This document shows, in pieces, positions 10,301 to 18,890 of a DNA stretch of 27,208 nucleotides. Where the stretch lies: positions 949,305 to 976,512 of the forward strand of contig BLXT01006765.1 in the NCBI GenBank assembly GCA_019648995.1, given 5' to 3'. The notes beneath the pieces were generated by a model, which did not search any database, had not been told where the DNA came from, and saw only the letters and a list, made by a program, of their open reading frames with translations. The translations under genes and the position numbers were made by a program. Source of the stretch: Plakobranchus ocellatus. Taxonomy: Eukaryota; Mollusca; Gastropoda; Plakobranchidae. Numbering within the stretch: position 1 is the stretch's first letter; every line of letters starts with the position of its first letter.

Positions 10301-13300
10301 AACTAGAAATACAGATGGCAACTCCAGCAAAGCAAAAGCTTCCTTGGGTAAGACCGGCTGTGGATCAAATGGAACCACTGCGGGTAGTGATGAAGAAGGC
10401 TGTTATTATGAAGGTGTGGATAACAGCTATGATGTTTATCTGAACTCTTTCAGCAGCGATGATTCAGGGCATTCAGGAGATGACAAAGACCGCAGTGGCC
10501 AGCCCAAGGAGGCCCCACTTGTTAGATCCTCAACTGATGGAAGGAAAACTACTGATGATTCAGCAGCAGCCTCCTCACCTGTTACGAAAAAGGAGAAAGA
10601 TATAGAAAGTGGCACAGAGGAGAAAAGATCTCAAGATTTATCACCAGAACTCAACATTGACAATACCACAAATAGTCTTAGTCCACCACCCAAAAAACTG
10701 AAAGTGTCCCCCAATTCTAGCATAAACAGATCATGCCCAAATCGCACCCCACCGCAAAATTCTGCTGTTGTTATTGATCTCACCTCAGAATCTTCCTCGC
10801 CAGTGTTGTCCCCAGGCAGGCAGCGCATGCGTAGTATTGATAAATTCAGACCATCTATATTGGGAAGGAAAACCCCAATGAAGTACCCTGTTGTTGTATT
10901 GGACAAGTCCACGGCGATTTCACCTAAAATTACATCTGTAAATAAGGAGAGTTCAGATCTTAAAAGCATGGCTGTGAAAAGCAGCCCTCCTCGGCCAGTG
11001 ACAGATGTGAAACCTGTGAGTATTCCTTGCTCAGAGCTAGCCAGCTCAGATGTAGTGGTCAGTACCCCATGTGAGGCTGCTAGTGTTGCAGGGGCTGTGC
11101 AGAGCGTAACTGTTATTAAAGAAGAGGGCAGTGCTTCTCAAATGACTAGCATATCAGTTTCACCTAAGAAAAATATACAGAAGAAATCGCCAAAGAAAAA
11201 AAAGGCTTCAAAATCCAAGGCTAAGGGAAAAGAGGTGAGAAGTGATGAGGGATCAAATGTAAAAGACAGTTTTAAATCTATGAAATTCAGTCGAACTTTG
11301 GACTTGATGAAAGCCAATCGGAAACGAGAAGGTGTGGGCATTGGGCCATTTGTGCGGCTGGTTGGCTCTCGTAGCTTTCCCAAGACTGTGTCTGTATTTG
11401 CTCAGCCTACAGCTGACACTCTGGCAGCAGCTAAACATGGAAAAATGGGTCAAACTGGAAGAAAGAGTCAGTCAAATTTAGCCACAGTGACCACTGTCCA
11501 CATGGTGTCCAATTTCCCAAGCAAGCAAGAACCAATGGTGCCCTCAACTCGCCCATTCAGCCAAAAGCCTTGGGTCTGTGCTTTCTGTGGCCAGCACAGC
11601 AGTTATAGGCTACTGGGTGATTTGTTTGGACCATACTTTAAGGAGAGTGAAGTTACGCAAGCTGAGAAGTTGGCACTGGAGGAGAGCAAGAAAGCAGATG
11701 TAGACAAGGATGTTAAACACCAGGACTTGGGAAAGAAAAGTGTGACCAAGGGCCAGCCAGCCAGTAGCAGCTCAGGAAGCTCTCGTCAGCACAGACGCAA
11801 GTCAGCCCTACAACCTCGAATGAATGAAGAGACCAAGTCCCAACCGGAGGAGCTCTGGATCCACCAGGCTTGTGCCTTGTGGTCTCCAGGTGTCTGCCTT
11901 GTAGGCAACAAGTTGTATGGCTTGGAAGAGGCTGTGAAGGATGCTGCAGAAAGTGTGAGTACACTCTGTTTGAGTGTTAAGTTGTTCTCATTAAAAAAAA
12001 AAAACGCTTAATTTCATTTGTGAAAAAAATTAAGTGTATGTCAATGTTTTTGTGTTTTGAAGTTGTGTTTTATAACTAAAGCAGTATCATATGGCTTGAA
12101 ACTATGCAATGTGATTAGAATTGACAGTGGATTGAAGCAAACAAACCCCAAGCTAATTACTTCTAGTGCAAAGTGTACCTCTAAAAGCAATACATGTAAA
12201 TCTTTACTTAAAAATACTGTAATTCTGTTTTTAATGTGTGTTGAATGCAAGTGAAGAGACAACCTGGTGCTTAACAATCCCAGCCATAAAGATTCATGTA
12301 CAACACTATAAAGTCCATAATAAGGGTGAGGATGGACATTTTTGTCAACATTAATAACAATGCAGGATGGACATTCTTGTGAAGATTATAATTGTTGCAC
12401 AAATGTTCACCTTGCCCTCTTTTCCCATCCTCTGTGTTTAATTACAGAGCACTGACTCAGAACAATAACAAGTTACGAATAAAGGTGGACACAAACACTT
12501 TTTAGATTTTATTGTGGCATGAAACTAATTTAAAGTAAGTTTACCCACAACAATGATACAATGTGAAGAACTTACAAGTCTTATCAACATAAAACTACAT
12601 TACTAGTAAGAACTTGGAACCAACATAAAACAATGATAGAACCTTTTTTGAATAAGCTTGTAGCCTTGTAGCTTTGAAAAAGGTGTGAAAATATCGTGGA
12701 AAAAAATAAGCGTACTGGTAGGCTTATAAGGGACTGTATAGTAGTAAAACATAACCTCTTACAGAAACAGGTAGAATGCAGAAAGTCAGCAAGTTTTTAA
12801 TGGGCCATTTCTGATGCCAGAATTGCTGTAGATGAAAAGCTGATGTGCTCTCTTTGTTGTTTCAGGTCTGTTCTGTGTGCAAGTGTGTCGGTGCTGTGTT
12901 GGGCTGTCTTCATAGGGGCTGCACCATGAAGTACCACATTGTCTGTGCTGCTGAAAAAGGTAGGTTTGCTTGACAGTCAAAAATTTTAAGGAAATGCATC
13001 CAATAGATTAGTGAAATTTTGTGTAAATCTCCATTTCATTATGAGTTGCTTAGATAGATTAGTGAGATGTGTGTCAATCTACGTACCCAGCACAGATGAG
13101 GTTCAGCTAACTTTATCTATACATCACACTACTTTGCAGAGATCATTCTGGAAGCCCATTTTGACAAGCTACATTCCAGTAGGCACTCAAAACCCGCACT
13201 CATGATCGGCAGTAGAAGCGTAGATCTATAAAATTGCGTATGTTTAACTCACGGAATAAGGGCGTAATTACACTTTAAACATAATAAAATATATATCAAT

Positions 13301-16300
13301 GGAAAGAATAATTCAAGATCTGTATATTTGTATCGGTTTGATGTTGTTTTGTGCCTTTGACCGGTATTTATAGTCCACCTGAAAAGGTGACCAACGTCGA
13401 CTTTTCCGCGGCGGCGCGAGGCAAGTTTGCGAAGTTTGAGATGACCCCTCGGCTTTTCCGGGGTTGCGAACCCGTGCAGTAGATAGTATCGGTTTCTGAT
13501 TGGTTGAAATAGAAAGATGAAGTAAATAAGCTTTCTTTTCGTATATTTTTCGTCACGTGATTATTTTTTATTCACCTCTTTGGAGCTATTTAAAGTTTTC
13601 AAATCAGAATCTCGGGTGCTTGCCTTGAACATTTTCTCTCCAAAAAAACATCATTCGAAAGCTTAACTTTTATACATTTTCATGTCCAAAATTTAAAAAA
13701 GCATCTAATACTGGACCTTTTCGCGAGACAATTTTCCAAAAGCCCTAAATAGAAAATTGAATCAAATTTATGCTGGTCGGCCTGGCTGAGTCGAGTGGTC
13801 GCTTCCTTGCATGCAGACTTGGGTGCAAAATGCTTTCCCGAATTATCATGGACACCAAACACCTCATCGTAGAAGTTAAAAAGAACTTTATTTTGCAGTT
13901 TGAAAAATAATAATTGAGTTTAAAGTGCGTTGTTAATTACATTTATTGGGGTGAATCAATGAGTAAATAGCGGCAGGTTAGTTTGATCAGTTTGGCATTG
14001 TGACGTCACCGGTCGCGGTCAAGTGGGACAGGATATCGATTTTCCTAATGCTTAGACACATTGTTGTTCTCCATTGAACTATTAATAAATTATAAAAATA
14101 GAAAAGTACGGGCTAGTTTCCTACACCCAATGCTGTGACGTCAAGGGCCCTAGTCATAGCTGAATAATTTATAGATTCTATTTCTGTCTGTCTAAAAATA
14201 CATGTAGGTGAATGTTGGATGTGATAATTAGGCCTAGATAACAAAATGGTGTTTTTGTTCAAACCAAAACAAACTGACGAGGTCTAGATCAGAGACATAA
14301 TATTGGCAAGATCGCAAATAAGCGCAGTGGTAAGAATTTGATAGATCTAGATCTAGGCCTTGATCTAGATTTACGTTCTATTTTACTTTGACCTATGTCT
14401 ATCGATACTTTCTTTTGTAGAGGCAAAAAATCTAATCTTGATCTTTTTTTTTTTTTTTTTTTTTTTTTTAAGCAGNNNNNNNNNNNNNNNNNNNNNNNNN
14501 NNNNNNNNNNNNNNNNNNNNNNNNNNNNNNNNNNNNNNNNNNNNNNNNNNNNNNNNNNNNNNNNNNNNNNNNNNNNNNNNNNNNNNNNNNNNNNNNNNNN
14601 NNNNNNNNNNNNNNNNNNNNNNNNNNNNNNNNNNNNNNNNNNNNNNNNNNNNNNNNNNNNNNNNNNNNNNNNNNNNNNNNNNNNNNNNNNNNNNNNNNNN
14701 NNNNNNNNNNNNNNNNNNNNNNNNNNNNNNNNNNNNNNNNNNNNNNNNNNNNNNNNNNNNNNNNNNNNNNNNNNNNNNNNNNTTTTTTCAAAAAACGCAT
14801 TTTCTGCGCGTAAGTCAATTTGGGTTTTTTTTTCTTTGCATATGTTCTTTTTTTCATTTTTTTTTTTTTTAAAATGAATATGAGGCTTTAGAGCATGCTT
14901 TTTTCTTTAATTTGGTATAAATAAGGAATCTGTAGCTTTGTTGGTTAATTTTTTATAAGTTTTTGAATTGTAAGAAAAATGACCTTTTTTTTTAGCCATT
15001 GTCAAAATGCGCACATTTTGCCTTCAAGCCATTTTTGGATCAATATAATATACATTTTTTATTGTTTGTGAATCACAAAAAAAATTGAGTATGTTGTCTG
15101 TATAACTGTCTGTAAGATCTGTAAGTTTCATAAGTATCAGGCATAAACTCTTTGAGTTTTGGATGTCCAAACTTGACGTAATCCACAATTGCAGAAAATC
15201 GCAAATTACTGACAAAAAAACGGCCGTACTTAAAATGCTGTAACTTTTTTCAATATTAATCAATATGCATCATTTTGGTATCAAAATGTTCAGCTCAGTG
15301 ACTTCTATCAAATGATGTTCTTACTGGGTCTGTATGTTAGAGATGAAATTTTGGGTTTTGGGTGCCTAATTCCAGGTTTTGATTTTCCCACCTCCCTTTC
15401 CTTATCTACATATCAACCCTTTGTCATTGATTTAGAGATCTTCTAGTTCAGGCTCTATAGGGTATGTGAAAGTTTGGTCACACTTGGCACTAAATCAAAG
15501 AGACCAAGAGATAGAGAAAAGTGGAATGCAGGCCAACATTTTCAACATACAGTCGGAGCTGTGTAAACCAAAAATGGCTAAACTGAAGTAATTCGTTAAA
15601 TCTATAAGAATATTCAGGCCTAAATGCTGTAAAGTTTTTATTGTACTTAAATTTGCAAAAGTTTGCTTAAACCAAATGATCCCGTAAGTTTTGTTTTAAA
15701 ATGATTCCATTTTTGTGTTAAAGGAGGTGATTGTTCATGTTTATGATTTTTAAAACTAATTCATTGCACCATTCATATCCTTAAAAGGGCTCTCTACACT
15801 GTTGTTCTGTCTATTGAAGCTCTTGTAGGGTTAATCATGTCCTTACCAGGGTTCTCTACACAGTTATTTTGTGTATAGTAAGCCTTTATTGAACTATTCA
15901 TATGATATATCCTTACGAGGGTTTTTTAAACTGCCGCTCCATTTGTTATACACCCATATTGAACTATTCATATCCTTACAATGGTTTTTTAAACTGTTGC
16001 TCTGTGTATGATACACCCATATTGAATTATTCATATCCTTACAGGGTTTTTTTTAAACTGTCGTTCTGTGTGTTGTAAACCCTGATTGCACTATTCATTT
16101 CCTTACAATTTTCATGCCCTTGTTAGGGTTCTCTCTCTAAATCTTGTTCTCTGTGTTGTAAGTTCTTTACATTCTGTGTGCTGGTTTGTGATGAAATTTG
16201 AAATTCTGTTTTTTCTGTTCAGATTGTTACTTGGATGAAGAGAACTTTACATTATTGTGTCCAAAGCACAAGGTAAGTTTTTGTGAGCAAAGGTTGTAAT

Positions 16301-17207
16301 TCATGTTGCTAGTGGGATTGTGGTCAAGTAATTTTTGCATCAATTATGCACATGGAGAAAGTGTTAAAAGTGTAAGTACCTTCCCCTTGAAATGGTATTA
16401 TGAGATTTGCACTCCAAGTGTTGGTAAAAGATTTGCCACCAAAGATGATCAGAACCTCTGTCTGGGTTTCCAAATGCATAAATGCATCGGGTTCAAACGA
16501 TTGTTAGGCTTAGGATTGACTACAAGCCCATTGAAAAGTTACAGTTATATAAATTGCTAAATATATTCATTCATTCTATGTTATGCAATTTCACTCTTTT
16601 ACATTTTCTCTTGTGTGTATATGTGCAAAAAAAAAAAAACTTTATTCACTAACAGGCTAGGCAGCAGGGCAATCTGGCAAGGGCCTGTCCTAAAATGTCA
16701 ATCCTCTACCTTGTCCCCCTCTCATCAACACCTTTTGTATCAGCACAGCTGCGTGAAGAATCACCACATTTCTGAGTAACCATTTCAATTAGCACTAACA
16801 AATGAAGGGCAGGCAGGCTAGTCTGGCTATCACCTCTCCAGCAGAAAATGGCCCAGAATGGTTAGTTGAAGGGATTTGCCTTGTTGGTTGGGAAACAGGC
16901 TGCCCAGGGTTACATTACACAGAAGCTGGAAAAGTATGTAAACAGGTATTGCAAGGAAGTTGAAGGAAAGTGGAACAGAAATATTAGTACAGCTGGTAAA
17001 AAGAGACAATAGAGAGGGCAGGGCTTTGTGTGGGATGTAGTAAATTAATAATAAAAAAGTATGAGGACTTATCCATACACTTATATTTCAGTCCCATTGA
17101 ACAATGCAGAATGGCTTCTCTTGTGATGACAGTAACATTTTGTTTTTCTGATTCCTTTCTCTTTGCAGGAAAAGAAGTTTGGTGCTGCCTCAACGTCCAA
17201 GTCCTGA
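4282..17207 (+). CDS. TCF20: TCF20/RAI1-family extended-PHD nuclear protein, six coding exons, 1745 aa
   Basis: Predicted join of 4282..4377, 6112..6654, 7539..11954, 12866..12959, 16223..16272 and 17169..17207. Every junction is GT-AG and the frame stays open to TGA at 17205. TCF20 and RAI1 are vertebrate paralogues that act as nuclear chromatin-binding transcriptional regulators; this looks like an invertebrate co-ortholog, so the symbol is approximate. Identification rests on the C-terminal ePHD: C1560-x2-C1563 in KPWVCAFCG, then GDLFGPYF, H1655-x2-C1658 in LWIHQACALW, GNKLYGLEEAV, and a PHD finger with C1687, C1690, C1699, C1704, H1709, C1712, C1729 and H1732, ending CPKHK. The rest is mostly disordered and rich in Ser, Gln, Pro and His. 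Seen inside: 21-residue repeats (about 524-691), NLS-like PKKLKV (about 1264) and a lysine cluster (1423-1444), and a SIM, VVIDLT (1290-1295). One giant exon followed by small ePHD exons matches what I recall of the vertebrate genes. Length is close to the vertebrate family (about 1900-1960 aa). The start is the first ATG after a good acceptor. Confidence 0.9.
4378..6111 (+). other. Intron between coding exons 1 and 2
   Basis: Bounded by GTAAGA and CCGTCCAG. Apart from the 109-bp duplication and a 17-bp direct repeat (AGATACTTTTGAAATCA at 5556 and 5578), nothing gene-like is seen. Confidence 0.75.
4505..4697. repeat. Two tandem copies of a ~109-bp unit
   Basis: Copies at 4505-4591 and 4614-4697 share GCAAAAGTTA, TGTGGATGTTGATT, GCCAGGAGAGGCCACAT (GTCAGG in copy 2) and CTCAAATTGCAAAAA. 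Short open frames in this area are repeat by-products. Confidence 0.85.
6112..6654 (+). CDS. TCF20: Coding exon 2 (residues 33-213), Gly/His/Met-rich disordered region
   Basis: It follows the acceptor TTTTCCCGTCCAG and ends before the donor GTAAGA at 6655; 543 nt, phase 0 at both ends. It encodes PIRGQPHPDYHGGGYPM and then a low-complexity Gly, His, Met and Gln-rich stretch with MVNPYYNSHG and HHQHHMGMM, and finishes with NPQEVADNILQMASAYPSNQ. The last segment continues smoothly into VQVPLKNRPAPYHIPRSPHF of the next exon and looks like a folded or conserved block rather than low complexity. Because the exon is a multiple of three and symmetric, it could be skipped without a frameshift. If the following intron is retained, the frame stays open to a TAG at 6760-6762. 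Confidence 0.88.
6655..7538 (+). other. Intron between coding exons 2 and 3
   Basis: Bounded by GTAAGA and TTGTATTTTTCAG. The upstream frame runs on to a TAG at 6760-6762. No RNA gene, repeat or other coding signal is seen. Confidence 0.85.
7539..11954 (+). CDS. TCF20: Coding exon 3, giant 4.4-kb exon (residues 214-1685)
   Basis: It begins after TTTTTCAG at 7538 and ends before the donor GTGAGT at 11955; 4416 nt, phase 0 at both ends. The open frame extends upstream to 7512, but that part is intron tail with no ATG. Order of parts: conserved VQVPLKNRPAPYHIPRSPHF; His/Ser/Pro-rich region; eight 21-residue repeats (8469-8972); long Ser/Thr/Asp-rich region with SUMO-type sites IKQE (803-806), VKQE (945-948) and IKEE (1406-1409); NLS-like PKKLKV near 1264; SIM VVIDLT (1290-1295); lysine cluster 1423-1444; a conserved-looking FSRTLDLMKANRK...GPFVRLVGS block; then the first half of the ePHD. 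About 90 residues, including a Ser/Lys/Arg-rich linker, separate its first Cys pair from the His-x2-Cys. Confidence 0.95.
8469..8972 (+). repeat. In-frame 63-bp (21-aa) coding tandem repeat, eight units
   Basis: Eight exact-length 63-nt units lie inside the giant exon. The protein pattern is x-D-Q-S-T-S-Q-x-x-Q, then five variable residues, Q-S-x-Q-x-x. Units alternate between two types, one with PCTGSQSSQV and one with HSMVVQSDQFG, giving a 126-bp (42-aa) higher-order period. The units starting at 8595 and 8721 are identical over 63 nt, and the 126-nt blocks differ at only about four sites, so the array has been expanded or homogenised recently. Outer units are more diverged (KSTSQRGRH, RSTPQNGQH). 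The repeat is rich in Gln and Ser and probably disordered. Confidence 0.95.
11955..12865 (+). other. Intron between coding exons 3 and 4
   Basis: Bounded by GTGAGT and TTTGTTGTTTCAG. The exon-3 frame stays open for 18 more codons to TAA at 12009-12011. AATAAA occurs at 12478-12483 followed by a T-rich stretch. A 16-bp direct repeat, AGGATGGACATT-TTGT, occurs near 12327 and 12364. Confidence 0.85.
12866..12959 (+). CDS. TCF20: Coding exon 4, core of the PHD finger (residues 1686-1716 plus split codon)
   Basis: The acceptor TTTGTTGTTTCAG ends at 12865 and the donor GTAGGT starts at 12960; 94 nt, phase 0 in and phase 1 out. It encodes VCSVCKCVGAVLGCLHRGC, then TMKYHIVCAAEK. This gives zinc ligands C1687, C1690, C1699, C1704, H1709 and C1712 in the C4-H-C order of a PHD finger. 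No long open frame marks this exon; it was found from the motif and splice sites. The split Gly/Asp codon joins G from here with AT of the next exon to give Asp1717. Confidence 0.93.
13373..13560. promoter_or_regulatory. CpG-rich patch with E-box and inverted CCAAT
   Basis: Within an AT-rich intron this stretch has a cluster of CpGs (TCCGCGGCGGCGCGAGG), an interrupted palindrome GGGTT-GCG-AACCC, an inverted CCAAT (ATTGG at 13499-13503) and TCACGTGA (13553-13560), the same 8-mer as at 2222. It could be an internal promoter, an enhancer or an old mobile element. Confidence 0.3.
13775..13845 (+). mobile_element. Degenerate tRNA-like SINE head
   Basis: GGTCGGCCTGGCTGAGTCGA through GTGGTCGCTTCCTTGCATGC is close to the 5' half of a tRNA-derived SINE. 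TGGCTGAGTCG (13783-13793) serves as A-box. The expected B-box is broken (GGGTGCAAAATGC). It differs from the family at 1435 and 18212. It could also be a tRNA pseudogene. Confidence 0.45.
14001..14008. promoter_or_regulatory. Perfect CRE palindrome TGACGTCA
   Basis: Full 8-bp CREB/ATF consensus in TTGTGACGTCACCGG, within the exon 4-5 intron. Binding is not shown. Confidence 0.35.
14136..14143. promoter_or_regulatory. Second perfect CRE palindrome TGACGTCA
   Basis: In GCTGTGACGTCAAGGG, 135 bp from the first. Both sites are preceded by TG, so an old duplication is possible. Confidence 0.35.
14476..14782. other. Assembly gap, 307 undetermined bases
   Basis: A run of N flanked by T-rich sequence on both sides (T run from about 14443 to 14469; T-rich 14783-14870). 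Length may be an estimate. A collapsed or hard-to-sequence repeat is likely. The open frames spanning it are artefacts. Confidence 0.98.
15759..16166. repeat. ~63-bp intronic minisatellite, about six copies
   Basis: Blocks start with ATTCATATCCTTACAAGGG, followed by a TTTTTAAACTGTTG tract, CTCTGTGTAT-TATA and CACCCATATTGAACT. Starts are near 15771, 15834, 15896, 15966, 16029 and 16092. Copies 3 to 5 are most alike; the ends are diverged. The array stops about 60 bp before the exon-5 acceptor. Confidence 0.85.
16223..16272 (+). CDS. TCF20: Coding exon 5, end of the PHD finger (residues 1717-1733)
   Basis: This 50-nt micro-exon follows TTTTTTCTGTTCAG and precedes the donor GTAAGT. With the carried G it reads D-C-Y-L-D-E-E-N-F-T-L-L-C-P-K-H-K, phase 1 in and phase 0 out. 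It supplies the last two zinc ligands, C1729 and H1732. The E-E-N-F-x-L-x-C-P-K-H-K ending is a hallmark of the TCF20/RAI1 ePHD. Confidence 0.93.
16273..17168 (+). other. Intron between coding exons 5 and 6
   Basis: Bounded by GTAAGT and CTTTCTCTTTGCAG. Contains an A run near 16627; nothing else identifiable. Confidence 0.85.
17169..17207 (+). CDS. TCF20: Coding exon 6, C-terminal tail and stop (residues 1734-1745)
   Basis: It follows the acceptor CCTTTCTCTTTGCAG at 17168. It encodes EKKFGAASTSKS and stops at TGA 17205-17207, continuing phase 0 from exon 5. The protein therefore ends only 13 residues after the last zinc ligand, which fits a family in which the ePHD lies at the very C-terminus. 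The exon continues as 3' UTR. Confidence 0.85.
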   Translation, partial: EKKFGAASTSKS

Positions 17208-17310
17208 CCTTGTGTGAAACTGTGAAGACTTGTCATCACTTTCATGGGAACCTCTGCTCTGGCTTAAAGAGAAGTTGCGGAGTTTGGATATCTACTCTCC
17301 TTCAGAACTG

Positions 17311-17312
<2 letters not shown>

Positions 17313-17388
<76 letters not shown>

Positions 17389-17398
17389 ACTCTCTCTC
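17313..17398 (+). repeat. (TC)n microsatellite in the 3' UTR
   Basis: About 43 dinucleotide units, nearly pure for the first 60 bases and then interrupted (TGTCTTTC, CTCAC). It begins about 105 nt after the stop codon, so it would be transcribed as a CU-rich tract in the mRNA. Confidence 0.95.
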
Positions 17399-18117
17399 CA
17401 TGTACAGCAATATCAGTGCATTTGTGAAAAACTTAAGTTTTTTCATGTTGTGGCCTGTGGAAAGGATAAAAATTCATCAACTTGACTTGAAAATGTATAT
17501 ATAGTAAGGTAATTCAGTTCATTTTCATGCTTGTCCATCATTTTGGTCATTCTGCCATGGATGTTTGATCCCTGTTGGCCTTGTCTTATTCAGGCTGTCA
17601 AGGGGAGTGAGAGAGAGGGATATGAGGTAGACCTGGGAGAGAGTATGCATGTCTGAAAGAAATCTCATGTAAATGAGCAGATGTGTCTGTCCTTTTCTTG
17701 TGCCAAGTTGTTTCCTGTTTGAAAGCTTGATAGAATAAGGAATCCTCTGGTATAGCCGCTGCTTTTTGGCAAACAGCGCAGACAATACTTTTTTTTAGAG
17801 ATGCAACATTTCTGGAATTTTGGAAATCAGAAAAGATGGAAATTTTTTCTGAAAGGCTGTTTTGTTTTTGCTGTCCGAGTGTTGTTGTCTGGATGACCAG
17901 CCAATTACAAATCGATCATGAGTACTCGCTTGAAGTTCCGAAAATTTTGTCAGGCTCATGAGGCATCTCTGCTTTTTTTGTTCCTATTCTTGTCCAGGCA
18001 ACACATGTTTTCTTCTCATCTTTAAGTTTAAAAAGTTTGAAGAATAGTAGAAAAGAAGGGGAACAAAAAAACCCAAAGTTTGCTGGAAGTTCCATGACCT
18101 TGACAAAGCCAGTACAA

Positions 18118-18123
18118 AATAAA
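18118..18123 (+). terminator. Candidate polyadenylation signal AATAAA
   Basis: The first perfect AATAAA downstream of the stop at 17207, followed by an overlapping AATAAG and a moderately T/GT-rich stretch (CTCCTGTTGC). Position fits a 3' UTR of about 0.93 kb, but no transcript evidence is available. Confidence 0.4.
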
Positions 18124-18211
18124 ATAAGCTCTGGGGATTTATGCGAAGTCACTCCTGTTGCACCGTAATGCTGGCAGAACTGGCTAGTTCAATGTTCCTT
18201 CTTCTGGCAGA

Positions 18212-18342
18212 CGCCAATCCGCCCTGAGATCTGCTGGGATCCTTCTGTCGCAGGTCCGAGCCCCGCCACTGGCTCTCTGGCCTTGTGGAGGGCCTGAAAG
18301 CTTGAGATCTCCTTGTTGTGGACTGGCCATTCACAAAAACCC
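18212..18342 (+). mobile_element. tRNA-derived SINE, copy 2 (5'-truncated)
   Basis: Matches the body of the 1435-1587 element: ATCCGCCCTGAGATCTGC, then a B-box-like GGTCCGAGCCCC, GGAGGGCCTGAAAG, CTTGAGATCTCCTTGTTGTG, GACTGGCCATTCACAAAAAC. The A-box end is missing or strongly diverged, so this copy looks truncated and dead. It lies just beyond the predicted polyadenylation site. Confidence 0.85.
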
Positions 18343-18474
18343 ATAATGTACAGTTGATATGATTAAGATTAGACATTTTGTGTCAGTCTTCGGGAAGCTG
18401 TAGATCTAGAAATAACCACCAGCATCTTCCTGTCATGTCTAGTGAGAGTAGACCATGACTCGCTATTCAGCCAA

Positions 18475-18890
18475 GGCTCATTGCTCTGTGCTCAGTTGCT
18501 GAACCTTTCCCCCTTTCTCTGATAGATTGAAGGGTCATTGCTCTATGCTCAGTCGCTGAACCTTTTCCCCTTTCTCTGATACTAGATTGAAGGCTCATTG
18601 CTCTATGCTCAGTCACTGAACCTTTTCACCTTCCTTTTTTCTCTGATAGATTGAAGGGTCATTGCTCTATGCTCATTCACTGAACCTTTTCCCTGATAGA
18701 TTGAAGGCTCATTGCTCTACTGAACCTTTCCCATTTCTCTTTTCTCTGATAGATTGAAGGGTCATTGCTCTATGCTCAGTCGCTGAACCTTTTCCCCTTT
18801 CTCTTTTCTCTGATAGATCGAAAGCTTGTTGCTCTACGCTCAGTCGCCAAACCTTTTTCCCTGTTTCCCTTTTCTCTGATAGATCACAGA
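18475..18890. repeat. ~58-bp tandem repeat, seven copies
   Basis: Units read GGCTCATTGCTCTATGCTCA, GTCGCTGAACCTTTTCCCC, TTTCTCTGATAGATTGAAG. Unit length varies (about 50-65 bp) because of indels in the CT-rich part and a deletion of TGCTCAGTCA in the fifth unit. GGCTCATTG and GGGTCATTG units partly alternate. Minus-strand open frames across it are repeat artefacts. Confidence 0.92.

Larger units (their letters stand above)
12960..16222 (+). other. Intron between coding exons 4 and 5, repeat-bearing
   Basis: Bounded by GTAGGT and TTTTTTCTGTTCAG. It is the largest intron between confirmed exons and splits the PHD finger. It holds the CpG-rich patch, two CRE palindromes, a SINE-like relic, an assembly gap and a 63-bp tandem repeat, each listed separately. 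No other coding exon was found. Confidence 0.85.
17208..18140 (+). other. Probable 3' UTR of the TCF20-like gene
   Basis: This sequence follows the stop codon without a convincing splice donor. The first canonical AATAAA after the stop is at 18118-18123 (in CAAAATAAAATAAG), so cleavage near 18140 would give a UTR of about 930 nt. Another AATAAA lies at 18976-18981 and could give a longer form. It contains the CT microsatellite listed separately. Extent is inferred. Confidence 0.45.

Noticed and set aside
14395..14877. Open frames across the N gap
   Set aside because: They are made of undetermined bases and T runs, so they have no coding evidence.
18149..18376. Minus-strand 75-codon frame
   Set aside because: It is the reverse strand of the second SINE copy.
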